64,000 nt of DNA from an uncultured Methylophilaceae bacterium (GCA_913009235.1 CAJVXS010000001.1:186001-250000), one strand, 5' to 3'; counted from the first letter of the stretch, positions 19,242 to 28,424 are shown. The notes: generated from the letters alone by a model not told the origin. Numbers and translations: made by a program.

Positions 19242-19283
19242 GCTAACTGTTAGAAATAATTGACAAAGAAATAGGGAGATAAC

Positions 19284-20114
19284 ATGAGTCAGAATACAAA
19301 TAACTATTACCTGCCAGCACCATCACTATGGCCGTTAATAGCATCCATTGCATTATTCATGATGGCAGGTGGTCTTGCCATGGATCTGAATGATATTGCT
19401 TCGGGTAACTATGTGCTCATAGCAGGCACCTTAGTGTTTATTTACTTGCTATTTGGCTGGTTTAAAGAAGTGATTACAGAAAGCTTGTCAGGATTCTATA
19501 ATAAGCAAGTCGATACCTCTTTCCGTTGGGGCATGGGCTGGTTCATCTTCTCAGAGGTTATGTTCTTTGCTGGTTTCTTCGGTGCGCTTTTCTATATCCG
19601 TACATTTGCATTAAAGTGGATTAGTCAATCAACAATAGTGTGGCCAGATTTTGCTGGCACATGGCCAACTTCAGGCCCTGCTGCTACGCAAGCACTTGAA
19701 GCAATGGCGCCTTGGGGATTGCCAGCTTACAATACTTTGATTTTGTTAATCTCTGGTGCGACATTGACTTACGCACATTGGGGTTTGATGAAAGATAACC
19801 GTAAGCAAACGATTATTGGCTTGGCGTTAACCGTTGCATTAGGTGCAGTATTCTTATACTTGCAAGTGCATGAATATGCTGAAGCTGCTTTTACGATGGA
19901 TTCAGGCATTTACGGATCAACATTCTATATGCTGACTGGTTTCCATGGTTTGCATGTAACAATGGGTACCATTATGTTGCTGATTATTCTTTTTAGGGTA
20001 ATTAAGGGTCATTTCAGCTCTAAAGACCATTTCGGTTTCGAAGCTGTTGCATGGTACTGGCACTTTGTTGATGTGGTCTGGTTATTCTTGTTTGTATTTG
20101 TTTACTGGCTGTAA
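19284..20114 (+). CDS. ctaE: Cytochrome c oxidase subunit III
   Basis: The third core subunit, with seven predicted membrane helices. Family segments are FRWGMGWFIFSEVMFFAGFFG, YLQVHEYAEAAFTMDSGIYG, TGFHGLHVTMGTIML and the ending EAVAWYWHFVDVVWLFLFVFVYW. In many betaproteobacteria cox11 comes between subunits I and III; here subunit III follows directly and cox11 is downstream. A ribosome site GGGAG precedes the ATG, and a terminator follows the stop. Confidence 0.96.
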   Translation: MSQNTNNYYLPAPSLWPLIASIALFMMAGGLAMDLNDIASGNYVLIAGTLVFIYLLFGWFKEVITESLSGFYNKQVDTSFRWGMGWFIFSEVMFFAGFFGALFYIRTFALKWISQSTIVWPDFAGTWPTSGPAATQALEAMAPWGLPAYNTLILLISGATLTYAHWGLMKDNRKQTIIGLALTVALGAVFLYLQVHEYAEAAFTMDSGIYGSTFYMLTGFHGLHVTMGTIMLLIILFRVIKGHFSSKDHFGFEAVAWYWHFVDVVWLFLFVFVYWL

Positions 20115-20140
20115 GCTTAAGCTAGGCGTCAGATAATAAT

Positions 20141-20179
20141 AGCGCCACTAGGTTAGTTCCTGGTGGCGTTATTTTTTTG
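20141..20179 (+). terminator. Terminator after ctaE
   Basis: A 12-base stem (GCGCCACTAGG with CCTGGTGGCGTT, two wobble pairs) is followed by ATTTTTTT. It separates the structural subunits from the assembly genes. Confidence 0.85.
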
Positions 20180-20286
20180 TGGGATCAATAGCGATGCTCT
20201 TGATAGCTGGTCTACCTAAAGTGATAACCTGTTATATTAAAAGATGTGTTGTTAATATTGAAATGAAGTGACTTAGGAGGATGGAA

Positions 20287-20400
20287 ATGGCAGACAACAA
20301 AAAACGTGACCGAAATAATAAATTGATTGGTATGGTGATTGGTATTCTTGCCATTATCTTCTTTGTTACATCATTTTATTTGGGGGCGGGTGTACATTAA
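20287..20400 (+). CDS. Cytochrome oxidase small assembly protein
   Basis: A 37-residue protein with a charged N-terminus (MADNKKRDRNNK) and one membrane helix (LIGMVIGILAIIFFVTSFYL). Tiny proteins of this design precede cox11 in betaproteobacterial oxidase clusters. ATG 20287 is chosen because AGGAGG at 20275-20280 sits 6 bases upstream; the nearer ATG at 20281 would abut it. The stop overlaps the cox11 start by one base (TAATG), which implies coupled translation. Confidence 0.8.
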   Translation: MADNKKRDRNNKLIGMVIGILAIIFFVTSFYLGAGVH

Positions 20401-20951
20401 TGTCGGTTAGTGATAATAAAAGCCTGGCGATTAAGCTGGCTGTTGTTGTTGTGGCAGGGCTTGCCTTTGGCTTTGCGTTAGCGCCACTATACGATGTTGT
20501 TTGTAGTGTTATCGGCATTAATGGTAAAGCGGATGTAACGGCTACTGATGTTTCAAAAAGTCTAATGGTCGACAAATCACGAACAGTGACGATTATATTT
20601 ACTGGTCAAACTATGCCGGGGTTAGACTGGAGTTTTGAGTCGAATCAAAAGAGCATGCAAGTCCACCCAGGTGAAATTACACTCACATCGTATACAGCGA
20701 CAAATAATAGTGATAAGCCTATCGTTGGCACCGCAGTGCCAAGTGTTGTGCCTGAAGTGGCTGCATTACATTTTAAAAAGATTGAGTGTTTTTGTTTTAG
20801 CAACCAGACATTACAGCCTGGAGAGGTGAAAGATATGCCAATTCGTTATTACATCAACCCAGATTTACCAAAAAGCATTGATACCGTCACCTTATCTTAT
20901 GCTTTTTATAAGGCCAATGATCAAGCTGGAATAACCGCCGAAAATAATTAA
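20400..20951 (+). CDS. ctaG: Cytochrome c oxidase assembly protein Cox11
   Basis: A copper chaperone that delivers copper to the CuB site of subunit I. It has one N-terminal membrane anchor (about residues 10-32, ending LAPLYDVVCSVIG) and a periplasmic immunoglobulin-like domain. The copper-binding motif CFCF is in KKIECFCFSNQTLQPGE, and YYINPDLP is also typical. Length (183 residues) fits. It starts within the stop codon of the small assembly gene. Confidence 0.94.
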   Translation: MSVSDNKSLAIKLAVVVVAGLAFGFALAPLYDVVCSVIGINGKADVTATDVSKSLMVDKSRTVTIIFTGQTMPGLDWSFESNQKSMQVHPGEITLTSYTATNNSDKPIVGTAVPSVVPEVAALHFKKIECFCFSNQTLQPGEVKDMPIRYYINPDLPKSIDTVTLSYAFYKANDQAGITAENN

Positions 20952-20971
20952 CTGATTAGCAGCTAACCATT

Positions 20972-21169
20972 TTATATTCTGACAATCACACCTGTGTAGA
21001 AGCCTAGCATTAATAGTGAAAATAAGAGAATTGAAAGCCCAACACGCCAAGTTAGCGACTTAATCATTTTTGGATCGTGCTGCTTTCCTTTCATCATGTG
21101 GTAAAGAGCAGAAAATAAGTTATATCCAATTAAAAGCAACATACAAATGACAATGATTTTGAACAACAT
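20972..21169 (-). CDS. DUF2909 twin-transmembrane protein
   Basis: A 65-residue protein with two membrane helices joined by a basic loop (MMKGKQHDPKMIKSLTWRVG). DUF2909 proteins occur near SURF1 in oxidase clusters of betaproteobacteria. Here it is on the opposite strand, converging on cox11 and divergent from SURF1, so it has been inverted relative to the usual direction or moved. A role in oxidase assembly is inferred only from location. Confidence 0.75.
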   Translation of the reverse strand: MLFKIIVICMLLLIGYNLFSALYHMMKGKQHDPKMIKSLTWRVGLSILLFSLLMLGFYTGVIVRI

Positions 21170-21263
21170 AATGCATCTCCAAACAATTTATACGACATTA
21201 TGCGATTTGTATTGATTGTTTGCAATGAAGATACAAGTGCTAAACTAAATTAAGCAACTATTG

Positions 21264-22007
21264 ATGAAAAAATACCAGTTTAAACCTAAGTTATTGATGA
21301 CGATTACCACCTTGCTAGTGATGGCCTTATGTATTCGTTCGGGTTTTTGGCAATATGGTAAAGCACAAGCGCGAATCGTAGCGCAACAGCAGATTGATCA
21401 AGGCTTAGCACAAGCGCCAGTGCAGCTAACTGCTCGCATCAGGGACAATGATCAGTGGCGGTTTAAACGCATCACATTTAAAGGCGTTTATATGCCTGAA
21501 TATGAAATAGTTTTAGATAACCGCGTGCATGCTGGGAAAGCGGGTTATCAAATTATGACCCCTGTTAAAGTGGAGGGTGATGAAGAATATGTGTTAGTCA
21601 ACCGTGGGTGGATAGAAGGAAACTTAAACCGAGAGGCGCCTGTTTATGAAACGCCAGCAGGGGAGCATACATTCGTAGGAGATTTATTTTTTCCATTAGA
21701 TAAAGTTTTTACTTTGGAGGCTGAGCATGATCTCAATGCGGAATGGGAGCCACTTTGGCAGCATATTGATATGCCGCGTTATCAATCACTTGTGCCTTTT
21801 AAGGTGAGGCCGTATATAGTGCGTTTAGCTCTTAGTAATGGGGCAGGTGGCTTTGTACGTGAATGGCCAGTACCGAAGAATCGTATCACTTTACATTTAG
21901 GGTATGCATATCAGTGGTTTGGGTTTGCATTTACTTTCTTTGTTATCTATGTCGTATTGAATTTAAAGCAATTAAAAAAAGGAAATAGAAATAATGAGCA
22001 ACCATAA
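21264..22007 (+). CDS. SURF1 family oxidase assembly protein
   Basis: A membrane protein that helps insert haem a into subunit I. It has one helix near each end, as usual in the family, and the segments RSGFWQYGKAQAR, VLDNRVHAGKAGYQ, VLVNRGWIEG and the ending GYAYQWFGFAFTFFVIY. The start is ATG 21264, with a TTG codon just before it. Its stop overlaps the start of the next gene by 14 bases. Confidence 0.92.
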   Translation: MKKYQFKPKLLMTITTLLVMALCIRSGFWQYGKAQARIVAQQQIDQGLAQAPVQLTARIRDNDQWRFKRITFKGVYMPEYEIVLDNRVHAGKAGYQIMTPVKVEGDEEYVLVNRGWIEGNLNREAPVYETPAGEHTFVGDLFFPLDKVFTLEAEHDLNAEWEPLWQHIDMPRYQSLVPFKVRPYIVRLALSNGAGGFVREWPVPKNRITLHLGYAYQWFGFAFTFFVIYVVLNLKQLKKGNRNNEQP

Positions 22008-22599
22008 TTCTGCTGAAGTTAAAGCAGTAAAAGGCAGAAAGATGTTTTTGTTATTAGCACTCGTGTTTGTGCTGCCATTTACCATCGCCTACACTTTACA
22101 CGCGTTGGATGTCAGGCCCGGCGGTCAAAGTTTTGGCAATCTGATTACTCCTGTCGTTGAGTTGGAAATCCCTGCATTAGATGACACGAAGGGCGATAGT
22201 TTCTCTGGTGAGCAGTGGAACAAAATTTGGAGTATCGTCATGGTAGTGGAGGCTGGTTGTAATACAGCCTGTGAACAGAGTGTTGATAAGTTAAACAGGG
22301 TTCAGCGGTCACTACATAAAGAAAAAGGCCGTGTGCAGCGCATACTCATTTTAAAAAATGAATTTGATGTTGAACAGATTAACCAACTACAAGAAAAGTT
22401 CCCTCAATTAATTGTATTAACCGTAAAAGAAGCGGTGCAACAGCAGTATGTTCAGACGTTTGAGCAGACGGCAGCTCAAGGCAGTATTTACTTGGTCGAT
22501 CCGCTTAACAACCTAATGATGTACTACCCACAAGATGTAGGGCCAAAGGAGCTACGTCACGATATTATGCGCTTGTTGAAAAACTCTTGGGGAGGGTAA
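21994..22599 (+). CDS. Sco-like membrane-anchored thioredoxin-fold protein of the oxidase cluster
   Basis: A 201-residue protein with an N-terminal membrane anchor (about residues 17-37) and a soluble domain. The sequence EAGCNTACEQS gives a CxxxC pair as in Sco1/SenC copper chaperones, but the usual downstream copper His is not obvious and the remainder is divergent. Such genes lie between SURF1 and cox15 in related clusters. It may be the CuA-site assembly factor here, since no standard Sco gene follows ctaB. That role is inference. Confidence 0.65.
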   Translation: MSNHNSAEVKAVKGRKMFLLLALVFVLPFTIAYTLHALDVRPGGQSFGNLITPVVELEIPALDDTKGDSFSGEQWNKIWSIVMVVEAGCNTACEQSVDKLNRVQRSLHKEKGRVQRILILKNEFDVEQINQLQEKFPQLIVLTVKEAVQQQYVQTFEQTAAQGSIYLVDPLNNLMMYYPQDVGPKELRHDIMRLLKNSWGG

Positions 22600-22601
22600 G
22601 T

Positions 22602-23573
22602 ATGTTTAAACGATTAGCTTACACTGCAACGGTTTTAACATTACTTGTGGTGGTGTTAGGTGCTTATGTGCGTCTTTCAGATGCGGGTTTAGGCTGTCCT
22701 GATTGGCCAGGCTGTTATGGTACGTTAACGGTGCCACAAAGTGCTGAGGCGTTAACCGATGCACATGCCATTTATCCAGATTCACCAGTAGAGCATGTAA
22801 AGGCATGGAAAGAAATGGTGCATCGCTATTTGGCAGGGATATTAGGCTTGTTAGTGTTGGCACTTTTTGTGCAAGCATGGCGTGAACGAGAAAGCATTAA
22901 CATCACACCCTGGTTACCAACAGCTTTGATTGGGATTGTCGGTTTTCAAGCCATGTTAGGCATGTGGACAGTCACCATGCTGTTAAAACCAGCCATCGTT
23001 ACCATGCATTTAATGGGTGGAATGACGACGCTAGCGATCTTGACGTGGATAACACATCGACACTGGGGCGCATCATCGACTAACTTTTTGTTATCAAGTA
23101 GTATGCGACGCTTTGTACGGTTTGCACTTCTTATTCTAATTGCACAGATATTCTTGGGTGGTTGGACTAGTAGTAACTATGCAGCATTAGCCTGTACAGA
23201 CTTTCCAACTTGTCATGGTGAGTGGGTGCCAAGCATGGATTTTGCCAATGCGTTTCATTGGTTCCGTGAGTTGGGTGAAAACCTAGATGGTCAGCCCTTA
23301 AGCCTGGCTGCCTACGTTGCGATTCAGTGGATCCATCGTGTGGGTGCATTAATTACATTTCTCTACGTGGGTCTATTAGGCTTAACACTGCTTAGACAGA
23401 AGCAATTAAGGGGTTTGGCGAGCATCATGCTAGTATTATTAGTTGTCCAAATCGGTTTAGGTATCGCCAATTTGTTGTTATACCTACCTACTGTATTGGC
23501 TGTGGCGCATAACATGGTGGCGGCATTGCTCTTGATGTCCGTAGTTATGATAAACTCCAAAATTACAGAGTAA
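22602..23573 (+). CDS. ctaA: Haem A synthase (Cox15)
   Basis: A membrane enzyme that oxidises the C8 methyl of haem O to make haem A. Eight helices are predicted. Conserved parts are VVLGAYVRLSDAGLGCPDWPGC, the His in EMVHRYLAG, TMHLMGG, ALACTDFPTCHGEW and IHRVGALITFL, which include the haem-ligand histidines. I use ATG 22602, where GAGGG lies 6 bases upstream; a GTG-type start farther up would overlap the previous gene. Confidence 0.93.
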   Translation: MFKRLAYTATVLTLLVVVLGAYVRLSDAGLGCPDWPGCYGTLTVPQSAEALTDAHAIYPDSPVEHVKAWKEMVHRYLAGILGLLVLALFVQAWRERESINITPWLPTALIGIVGFQAMLGMWTVTMLLKPAIVTMHLMGGMTTLAILTWITHRHWGASSTNFLLSSSMRRFVRFALLILIAQIFLGGWTSSNYAALACTDFPTCHGEWVPSMDFANAFHWFRELGENLDGQPLSLAAYVAIQWIHRVGALITFLYVGLLGLTLLRQKQLRGLASIMLVLLVVQIGLGIANLLLYLPTVLAVAHNMVAALLLMSVVMINSKITE

Positions 23574-23629
23574 ATCAGCCACGCTATTTTGCGTAGGTGG
23601 TTTTAAGTGAATTATTAAAAGGTTATTGG

Positions 23630-24538
23630 ATGAGTGCAACAACAGGAATGAACCCATTTGGAACAAAGGCAGACTTCAGTAGTTTCTTTGCCTTATGTAA
23701 ACCACGTGTTACCGGCTTAATTGTTTTTACAGCAATCATTGGTATGTTTTTGGCAACACCAGGCATGGTGCCCCTTAGGGTTCTATTGGCCGGCACGATT
23801 GGCATTGCGATGGCATCTGGTGCGGCTGCCGCGTTCAATCATTTGGTCGAGCAAAAAATTGATGCAAAAATGGCACGAACCAGAGGCCGTCCATTACCAA
23901 CAGGGCAGATTAATTCAAAACAAACCTTCGTCTTTGCAACTATCGTAGCGCTAGTGGGCTTGTCCATTTTGTATTTCTTTGTGAACCCACTCACCATGTG
24001 GCTCACCTTTGCCACTTTCCTTGGTTATGCTGTGGTTTACACTATCTTTCTTAAGCCAGCAACACCACTTAATATTGTCATTGGTGGCCTTTCTGGCGCC
24101 ATGCCACCAGCTTTAGGCTGGGCGGCAGTCACAGGTGCTGTTTCTGCGGAGGCATGGATACTGGTTTTGATTATTTTTGCTTGGACACCACCACACTTCT
24201 GGGCATTAGCCCTTTACCGTCGTGAAGAATATGCAAAATCAGGCTTGCCAATGTTGCCAGTTACGCATGGTGAAATGTATACCAGATTACACATCTTACT
24301 CTATACCATTATCTTGGTCGCCGTTACATTGATTCCATTTGCAATGCGCATGAGCGGCATGATTTATTTGGTTTCTGTACTCATGCTAGATGCTGTCTTT
24401 ATGGGTTATGCTATCAAGCTGTATAAGGCCTACTCAGACGAGCTGGCAAAAAGCACTTTCAAGTACTCTATACTGTACTTAATGCTGCTCTTTTTAGCAC
24501 TAGTGATTGACCACTATTGGACAATACTACCGCACTAA
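23630..24538 (+). CDS. ctaB: Haem O synthase (protohaem IX farnesyltransferase)
   Basis: A UbiA-family prenyltransferase that adds farnesyl to haem B. The metal-pyrophosphate motif is in [21 protein letters not shown] and the second in [15 protein letters not shown]. Nine helices are predicted. ATG 23630 is preceded by AAAGG and gives the usual N-terminus; a GTG at 23597 would add 11 residues. With ctaA it provides haem A for the oxidase. Confidence 0.94.
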   Translation: MSATTGMNPFGTKADFSSFFALCKPRVTGLIVFTAIIGMFLATPGMVPLRVLLAGTIGIAMASGAAAAFNHLVEQKIDAKMARTRGRPLPTGQINSKQTFVFATIVALVGLSILYFFVNPLTMWLTFATFLGYAVVYTIFLKPATPLNIVIGGLSGAMPPALGWAAVTGAVSAEAWILVLIIFAWTPPHFWALALYRREEYAKSGLPMLPVTHGEMYTRLHILLYTIILVAVTLIPFAMRMSGMIYLVSVLMLDAVFMGYAIKLYKAYSDELAKSTFKYSILYLMLLFLALVIDHYWTILPH

Positions 24539-24650
24539 CCGCATTAGCATGGGCGCAGTGGCTGAATCAAAAAAAGACACCGATGGAGCTTTGTCTCAAT
24601 AGCATAATGTTAAGCACAAGAACCACCCCATAATAAATAACTTAAATTCG

Positions 24651-24680
24651 AAGACCTGCATGGAAGTGTGGGTCTTTTTT
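24651..24680 (+). terminator. Terminator after the oxidase cluster
   Basis: Arms AAGACC and GGTCTT around a 14-base loop, followed by TTTT. The remaining sequence from 24539 to 24866 shows no gene on either strand. Confidence 0.6.
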
Positions 24681-24866
24681 ATGCCTATTTTGTATCTGAC
24701 TAGGTACTATTAATTAGGTATGTTGGTTTTACCTCTACCCCTTCAGCTTGTTAAGCTGAGAGCTTCAACTTTTCACACCCAGAGGTGAATCTGTATAGTT
24801 TTTGACATAAAGCACGGTATAATCAACCCTCTTCTTTCGTAAATATACCAAGCACTTACAAGAAGT

Positions 24867-24943
24867 GTGCCTGTAGCTCAGTTGGATAGAGTACCAGTTT
24901 CCGAAACTGGGGGTCACAGGTTCGATTCCTGTCAGGCGCACCA
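24867..24943 (+). tRNA. tRNA-Arg (anticodon CCG)
   Basis: A 77-base tRNA with acceptor stem GTGCCTG/CAGGCGC (one wobble pair), D loop AGTTGGATAGA, an anticodon stem CCAGT/ACTGG enclosing TTCCGAA, a T arm with GGTTCGATTCC and an encoded CCA. It reads the CGG codon. Confidence 0.96.
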
Positions 24944-25060
24944 ATGCTTACATACTAAATACTAATACCCCTATGAGAGTTATTCACACTAAGCCCAGTG
25001 TTGATGCACCAAAAGGTGCTGGTATAATTATTTCATTCAATTTAATATGGATTTACTAAG

Positions 25061-25570
25061 ATGAGTAGCGATACGCCTGCGACACAGAATGTCAGTCTAG
25101 TACAAAAAACGATTATTTTATTGGGCGGTATTATCGTGCCTATTTTTGTTATTTTTACCATTACGAAGTCACCTGAAGGTGAGATGAAGAAGCCTGCTGT
25201 AGTTGATAGAACAGCCATCATCAAAAACATTGCACCTTTGGCGCAGGTTGAACTTGCCGCGGTCAGTGATGGACCAAAAGCAGAAAAGAGCGGTGAAGTA
25301 GTTGTGAATCAATCCTGTGCAGCATGTCATGGGACTGGGGTAATGAACTCACCTAAGCTCGGTGATGCTAGCGCTTGGTCTGCACGAATTGCACAAGGCT
25401 ATGAGACATTAACTCAGCATGCTATTGAAGGCATTCGTGGTATGCCTGCACGTGGTGGTAATGCTGACTTGACTGATAATGAAGTGGCAAAAGCTGTTGC
25501 CTATATGGCAAATCAAGCTGGTGCTAATTTTGAGGCGCCTGCGCCAGCTGGGCCTGAAGCTGCAGAGTGA
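25061..25570 (+). CDS. Cytochrome c5-type c-type cytochrome
   Basis: A membrane-anchored monohaem cytochrome of 169 residues. One helix (about 14-36) is followed by a linker and a class I haem domain with CAACH near residue 86 and the axial Met in GMPARGG. The end is a short Ala/Pro-rich tail. It is the family often used as a periplasmic electron carrier. It could feed the caa3 oxidase encoded just upstream, but that is inference. apaH follows. Confidence 0.88.
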   Translation: MSSDTPATQNVSLVQKTIILLGGIIVPIFVIFTITKSPEGEMKKPAVVDRTAIIKNIAPLAQVELAAVSDGPKAEKSGEVVVNQSCAACHGTGVMNSPKLGDASAWSARIAQGYETLTQHAIEGIRGMPARGGNADLTDNEVAKAVAYMANQAGANFEAPAPAGPEAAE

Positions 25571-25598
25571 TTCTTAACCTGTTGTTGAAAGTACGCGT

Positions 25599-26432
25599 AT
25601 GGCGACCTATGCAATAGGGGATATTCAAGGTTGTTACCATGCGTTTCAAGCGCTGTTAAAACGCATTAAGTTTAACCTTGAAGAGGATACGTTGTGGCTG
25701 GCTGGCGATATCATTAATCGCGGTAGTGGGTCACTAGCAGTATTGCGGTGGTGCTATCAGTATCGGGATCATATTCAAATGGTTTTAGGTAACCATGATT
25801 TGCATGCGATTGCCATAGCGCATGGGATTCGAAAATTAAGTCGTAGTGATACCTTGCAGCCTATCTTTGATGCGCCAGATGCAGATGTGTTATTAACTTG
25901 GTTGCGTCATCAGCCATTGATGGTGGCGAATGATGATTATGTGATGGTGCATGCAGGCCTATTGCCGCAATGGCAATTAAGCGATGCGTTGGCTTATGCT
26001 AAAGAAGTTGAGGCGGCATTACAGGGTAATGCTTACGTGAATTTTTTAGCTAATATGTATGGCAATTCACCGAATGTTTGGCATAACCACTTGAGGGGTT
26101 ATTGTCGGCTGCGCGCGATTACCAATGCGATGACCCGGATGCGGGTTTGTACGGAAGGTGGGGCACTCGATTTTGACTTTAAAGGTCAGTTGGCTGATGT
26201 ACCAGAGGGGCTTGTGCCTTGGTTTGATTTGCCTGGCCGGGCATCCAGAAATCAACAATTGATAGTTGGGCATTGGTCGGCATTGGGGTTGTATCAACGT
26301 GAAAATATTACTGCACTCGATACGGGCTGTTTGTGGGGCGGCAAGTTAACGGCGATGTGTTTAGAAACTAAGAAAATTATGCAGGTGGATTCGCAGAGTA
26401 AAGATCAGGCTAGCAAAAACCAAATGACCTAG
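25599..26432 (+). CDS. apaH: Bis(5'-nucleosyl)-tetraphosphatase, symmetrical
   Basis: It splits diadenosine tetraphosphate into two ADP and so limits alarmone levels and Np4 RNA caps. The metallophosphatase motifs are GDIQGCY near the start, GDIINRG, GNHD, and the later WHNHLRG and GHWSALG. Length (277 residues) is standard. It is not in the usual ksgA-apaG-apaH group here. It converges on plsC with a 1-base gap. Confidence 0.94.
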   Translation: MATYAIGDIQGCYHAFQALLKRIKFNLEEDTLWLAGDIINRGSGSLAVLRWCYQYRDHIQMVLGNHDLHAIAIAHGIRKLSRSDTLQPIFDAPDADVLLTWLRHQPLMVANDDYVMVHAGLLPQWQLSDALAYAKEVEAALQGNAYVNFLANMYGNSPNVWHNHLRGYCRLRAITNAMTRMRVCTEGGALDFDFKGQLADVPEGLVPWFDLPGRASRNQQLIVGHWSALGLYQRENITALDTGCLWGGKLTAMCLETKKIMQVDSQSKDQASKNQMT

Positions 26433-26433
26433 A

Positions 26434-27204
26434 TTAAACCGCTTCGATTTGGCCGAGTAGATTTAATTGCTTCGCAATGCTTTCAAATGTCATTTGTGTC
26501 AGTTCTTGCCTATTACCTGTCTGCGGATTGATCGGCGCTAAGAAGTGCAACTCCACAACAGGTGCTTTCTGCTTTAATACGTTCATCATCGACTCTCCCA
26601 TCGTGGTTTCTCCGGTGTATGCCATAAGCGTGTTAATACTACCGTTGGGGAGTGGATAGCGGATGGCAACAGGATAAAGCATGGTGTTAGCATCAATGGC
26701 TGCTTGCACAATACTACTTTTAAAGCGAGCGAGCATTGTTCCATCTGTTGTCGTTCCTTCAGGGAAAACCCCAACATTACCACCTGGGATTAAATGGCCT
26801 GCTGTTGTTTTGACAATGCGTGCAGTATCTTTTCTGCTATTTCTATCGATAAAAATCGTGCCTGACTTTCTAACAAGATAACCCAATATTGGCCAATTAT
26901 TAATGTCGGATTTTGCGATAAATTGTAATGGGATAACGCTATTCAGTGCATAGATATCGGCCCAAGAAATATGGTTGGCTAAAAACATACTATTGGACAA
27001 GCTGGTTTCAGGTAACTTACCAGTAGTAATGAGTTTAATATTAAAGCAGTTTAATAGCTTGTTGCACCACCACTTGGTAAGTTTAGCCCGCGTCTTTGTA
27101 GCAGCAAAAGGCCAAGTGATCGCGGTAATCGATATCCCCAGGATGACGTGTATGAAGATGCGAAGGATACGGTAGCTGCGTGTGAATAGATTGGTTTGTT
27201 GCAA
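26434..27204 (-). CDS. plsC: Lysophospholipid (1-acylglycerol-3-phosphate) acyltransferase
   Basis: A PlsC-family acyltransferase at the inner membrane that adds the second acyl chain in phospholipid synthesis, or an OlsA-like relative for ornithine lipids. Motif I is NHISWADIY (HX4D) and motif III is FPEGTTTDG. One N-terminal helix is predicted. A remnant of an OlsB-like acyltransferase lies directly upstream on the same strand, so the ancestral unit may have been an ornithine-lipid pair. Whether the substrate today is lysophosphatidate or lyso-ornithine lipid cannot be told. Confidence 0.85.
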   Translation of the reverse strand: MQQTNLFTRSYRILRIFIHVILGISITAITWPFAATKTRAKLTKWWCNKLLNCFNIKLITTGKLPETSLSNSMFLANHISWADIYALNSVIPLQFIAKSDINNWPILGYLVRKSGTIFIDRNSRKDTARIVKTTAGHLIPGGNVGVFPEGTTTDGTMLARFKSSIVQAAIDANTMLYPVAIRYPLPNGSINTLMAYTGETTMGESMMNVLKQKAPVVELHFLAPINPQTGNRQELTQMTFESIAKQLNLLGQIEAV

Positions 27205-27227
27205 ATGTTATTTTAAGAAGTGCGAGG

Positions 27228-27362
27228 CTACCTTCTATTCACCTCAGATAATGACAACATTTCCCGTATATCGACCGTATTAAAACAGCTATCCCATACT
27301 GGCTCACCACAAATTTTCTCACCTAATCTTAAATAGCCTTTAATTAAGGTTGGAAACCTCAT
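27228..27362 (-). pseudogene. OlsB-like GNAT N-acyltransferase, C-terminal remnant
   Basis: A 44-codon frame from ATG 27362 to TAG reads LIKGYLRLGEKICGEP and WDSCFNTVDI. This is the characteristic C-terminal segment of OlsB-like N-acyltransferases (usually PPLIKGYLRLGA.VCGEPAWD..FNTAD). The catalytic N-terminal four-fifths are absent. AGGA lies 6 bases before the ATG, so a short peptide could still be made, but it could not be an enzyme. The place just before plsC fits the known GNAT-plsC gene pair. Confidence 0.75.
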
Positions 27363-27402
27363 GGTTTATCCTGTTAATTTAAATGGGTTAAGGGTTAAAA
27401 GT

Positions 27403-28356
27403 TTAGGTCGTTTTCTCTTTGTCAGTTTCTTCGCTGATGAGCGCCTGACTGTAAATATTCTCAATTTCTTCGCGGCTGGGTTTGTGGTTTTGACCACCGC
27501 GACTAGCAATTTTAATGGCGCCCATTGTTGCAGCTAGTCTGCCGCAAGTGACCCAGTCCCACTTTCTAACAATACCATACAACAAGCCCGCACGATAAGC
27601 ATCACCACAGCCAGTTGGATCAACAACTGCAGTAGGTTTAACGGCTGGGATATCATGACGTTGGCCATTTGCGTAAATATGTGAGCCTTCAGCACCCAGT
27701 GTGACGATAAGCGCGCCTACTTTTTCTGCTAACTGGTCCAAAGTGAGACCAGTTTTATCTTGGAGTACTTGCGCCTCATAATCGTTCACTGCTAAGTAGC
27801 TTGCCATCTCGATAAAGTGCATAAGTTCTTCACCATTAAACATCGGCAAGCCTTGCCCAGGGTCAAACATAAATGGAATCTTGGCATCAAAACACTCTTT
27901 TGCGTGCTGGAACATACCATCGCGACCATCAGGCGCAATAATCGCCACATCAATATCTTTTGCGTCATTGACGCTATTTTGATGTGATTCCATCATCGCG
28001 CCAGGGTGGAAAGCCGTGATTTGATTGTCATCTAAATCGGTGGTGATAAATGCTTGTGCCGTAAAGGTGTTTGGAATAATTTTGATATGTTGGCTTGATA
28101 GTTTATTTTCATCTATCCATGTTTGATAGTTTGAAAAGTCTTCGCCGACCGTTGCCATGATTAATGGCTCGCACTCAAGCAATTGCAAGTTGTAAGCAAT
28201 ATTTCCTGCGGTGCCACCAAACTCTTTACGCATTTCTGGTACGAAAAACGCAACGTTGAGTTTGTGAATTTGGTCCTGTAGGATATGATTTTTAAATTGG
28301 TCCTGAAACACCATAATGGTGTCGAAAGCGAGAGAGCCGCAAATAAGTGTTTGCAT
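27403..28356 (-). CDS. PfkB-family carbohydrate kinase (adenosine kinase-like)
   Basis: A ribokinase-fold sugar or nucleoside kinase. The opening LICGSLAFDTIM, the substrate segment EFGGTAGNIAYNLQLL and the anion-hole motif DPTGCGDAYRAGLLYG with catalytic Asp are all visible. The TGCGDxxR form and overall layout resemble bacterial adenosine-kinase-like members rather than fructokinases. Length is 317 residues. The exact substrate is not settled by sequence. It precedes the olsB relic and plsC on the same strand, probably by rearrangement. Confidence 0.85.
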   Translation of the reverse strand: MQTLICGSLAFDTIMVFQDQFKNHILQDQIHKLNVAFFVPEMRKEFGGTAGNIAYNLQLLECEPLIMATVGEDFSNYQTWIDENKLSSQHIKIIPNTFTAQAFITTDLDDNQITAFHPGAMMESHQNSVNDAKDIDVAIIAPDGRDGMFQHAKECFDAKIPFMFDPGQGLPMFNGEELMHFIEMASYLAVNDYEAQVLQDKTGLTLDQLAEKVGALIVTLGAEGSHIYANGQRHDIPAVKPTAVVDPTGCGDAYRAGLLYGIVRKWDWVTCGRLAATMGAIKIASRGGQNHKPSREEIENIYSQALISEETDKEKTT

Positions 28357-28424
28357 AAGAATAATGGTTGAGTTTAGTTAAAACTACATTATCTTTTAGC
28401 TGGGGGTGTTCTTGCAAGTTAAAA

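Noticed and set aside
24802-24823. TTGACA followed by TATAAT before tRNA-Arg
   Set aside because: The hexamers are only 10 bases apart, too close for a sigma-70 promoter; the TATAAT alone could still be a -10.
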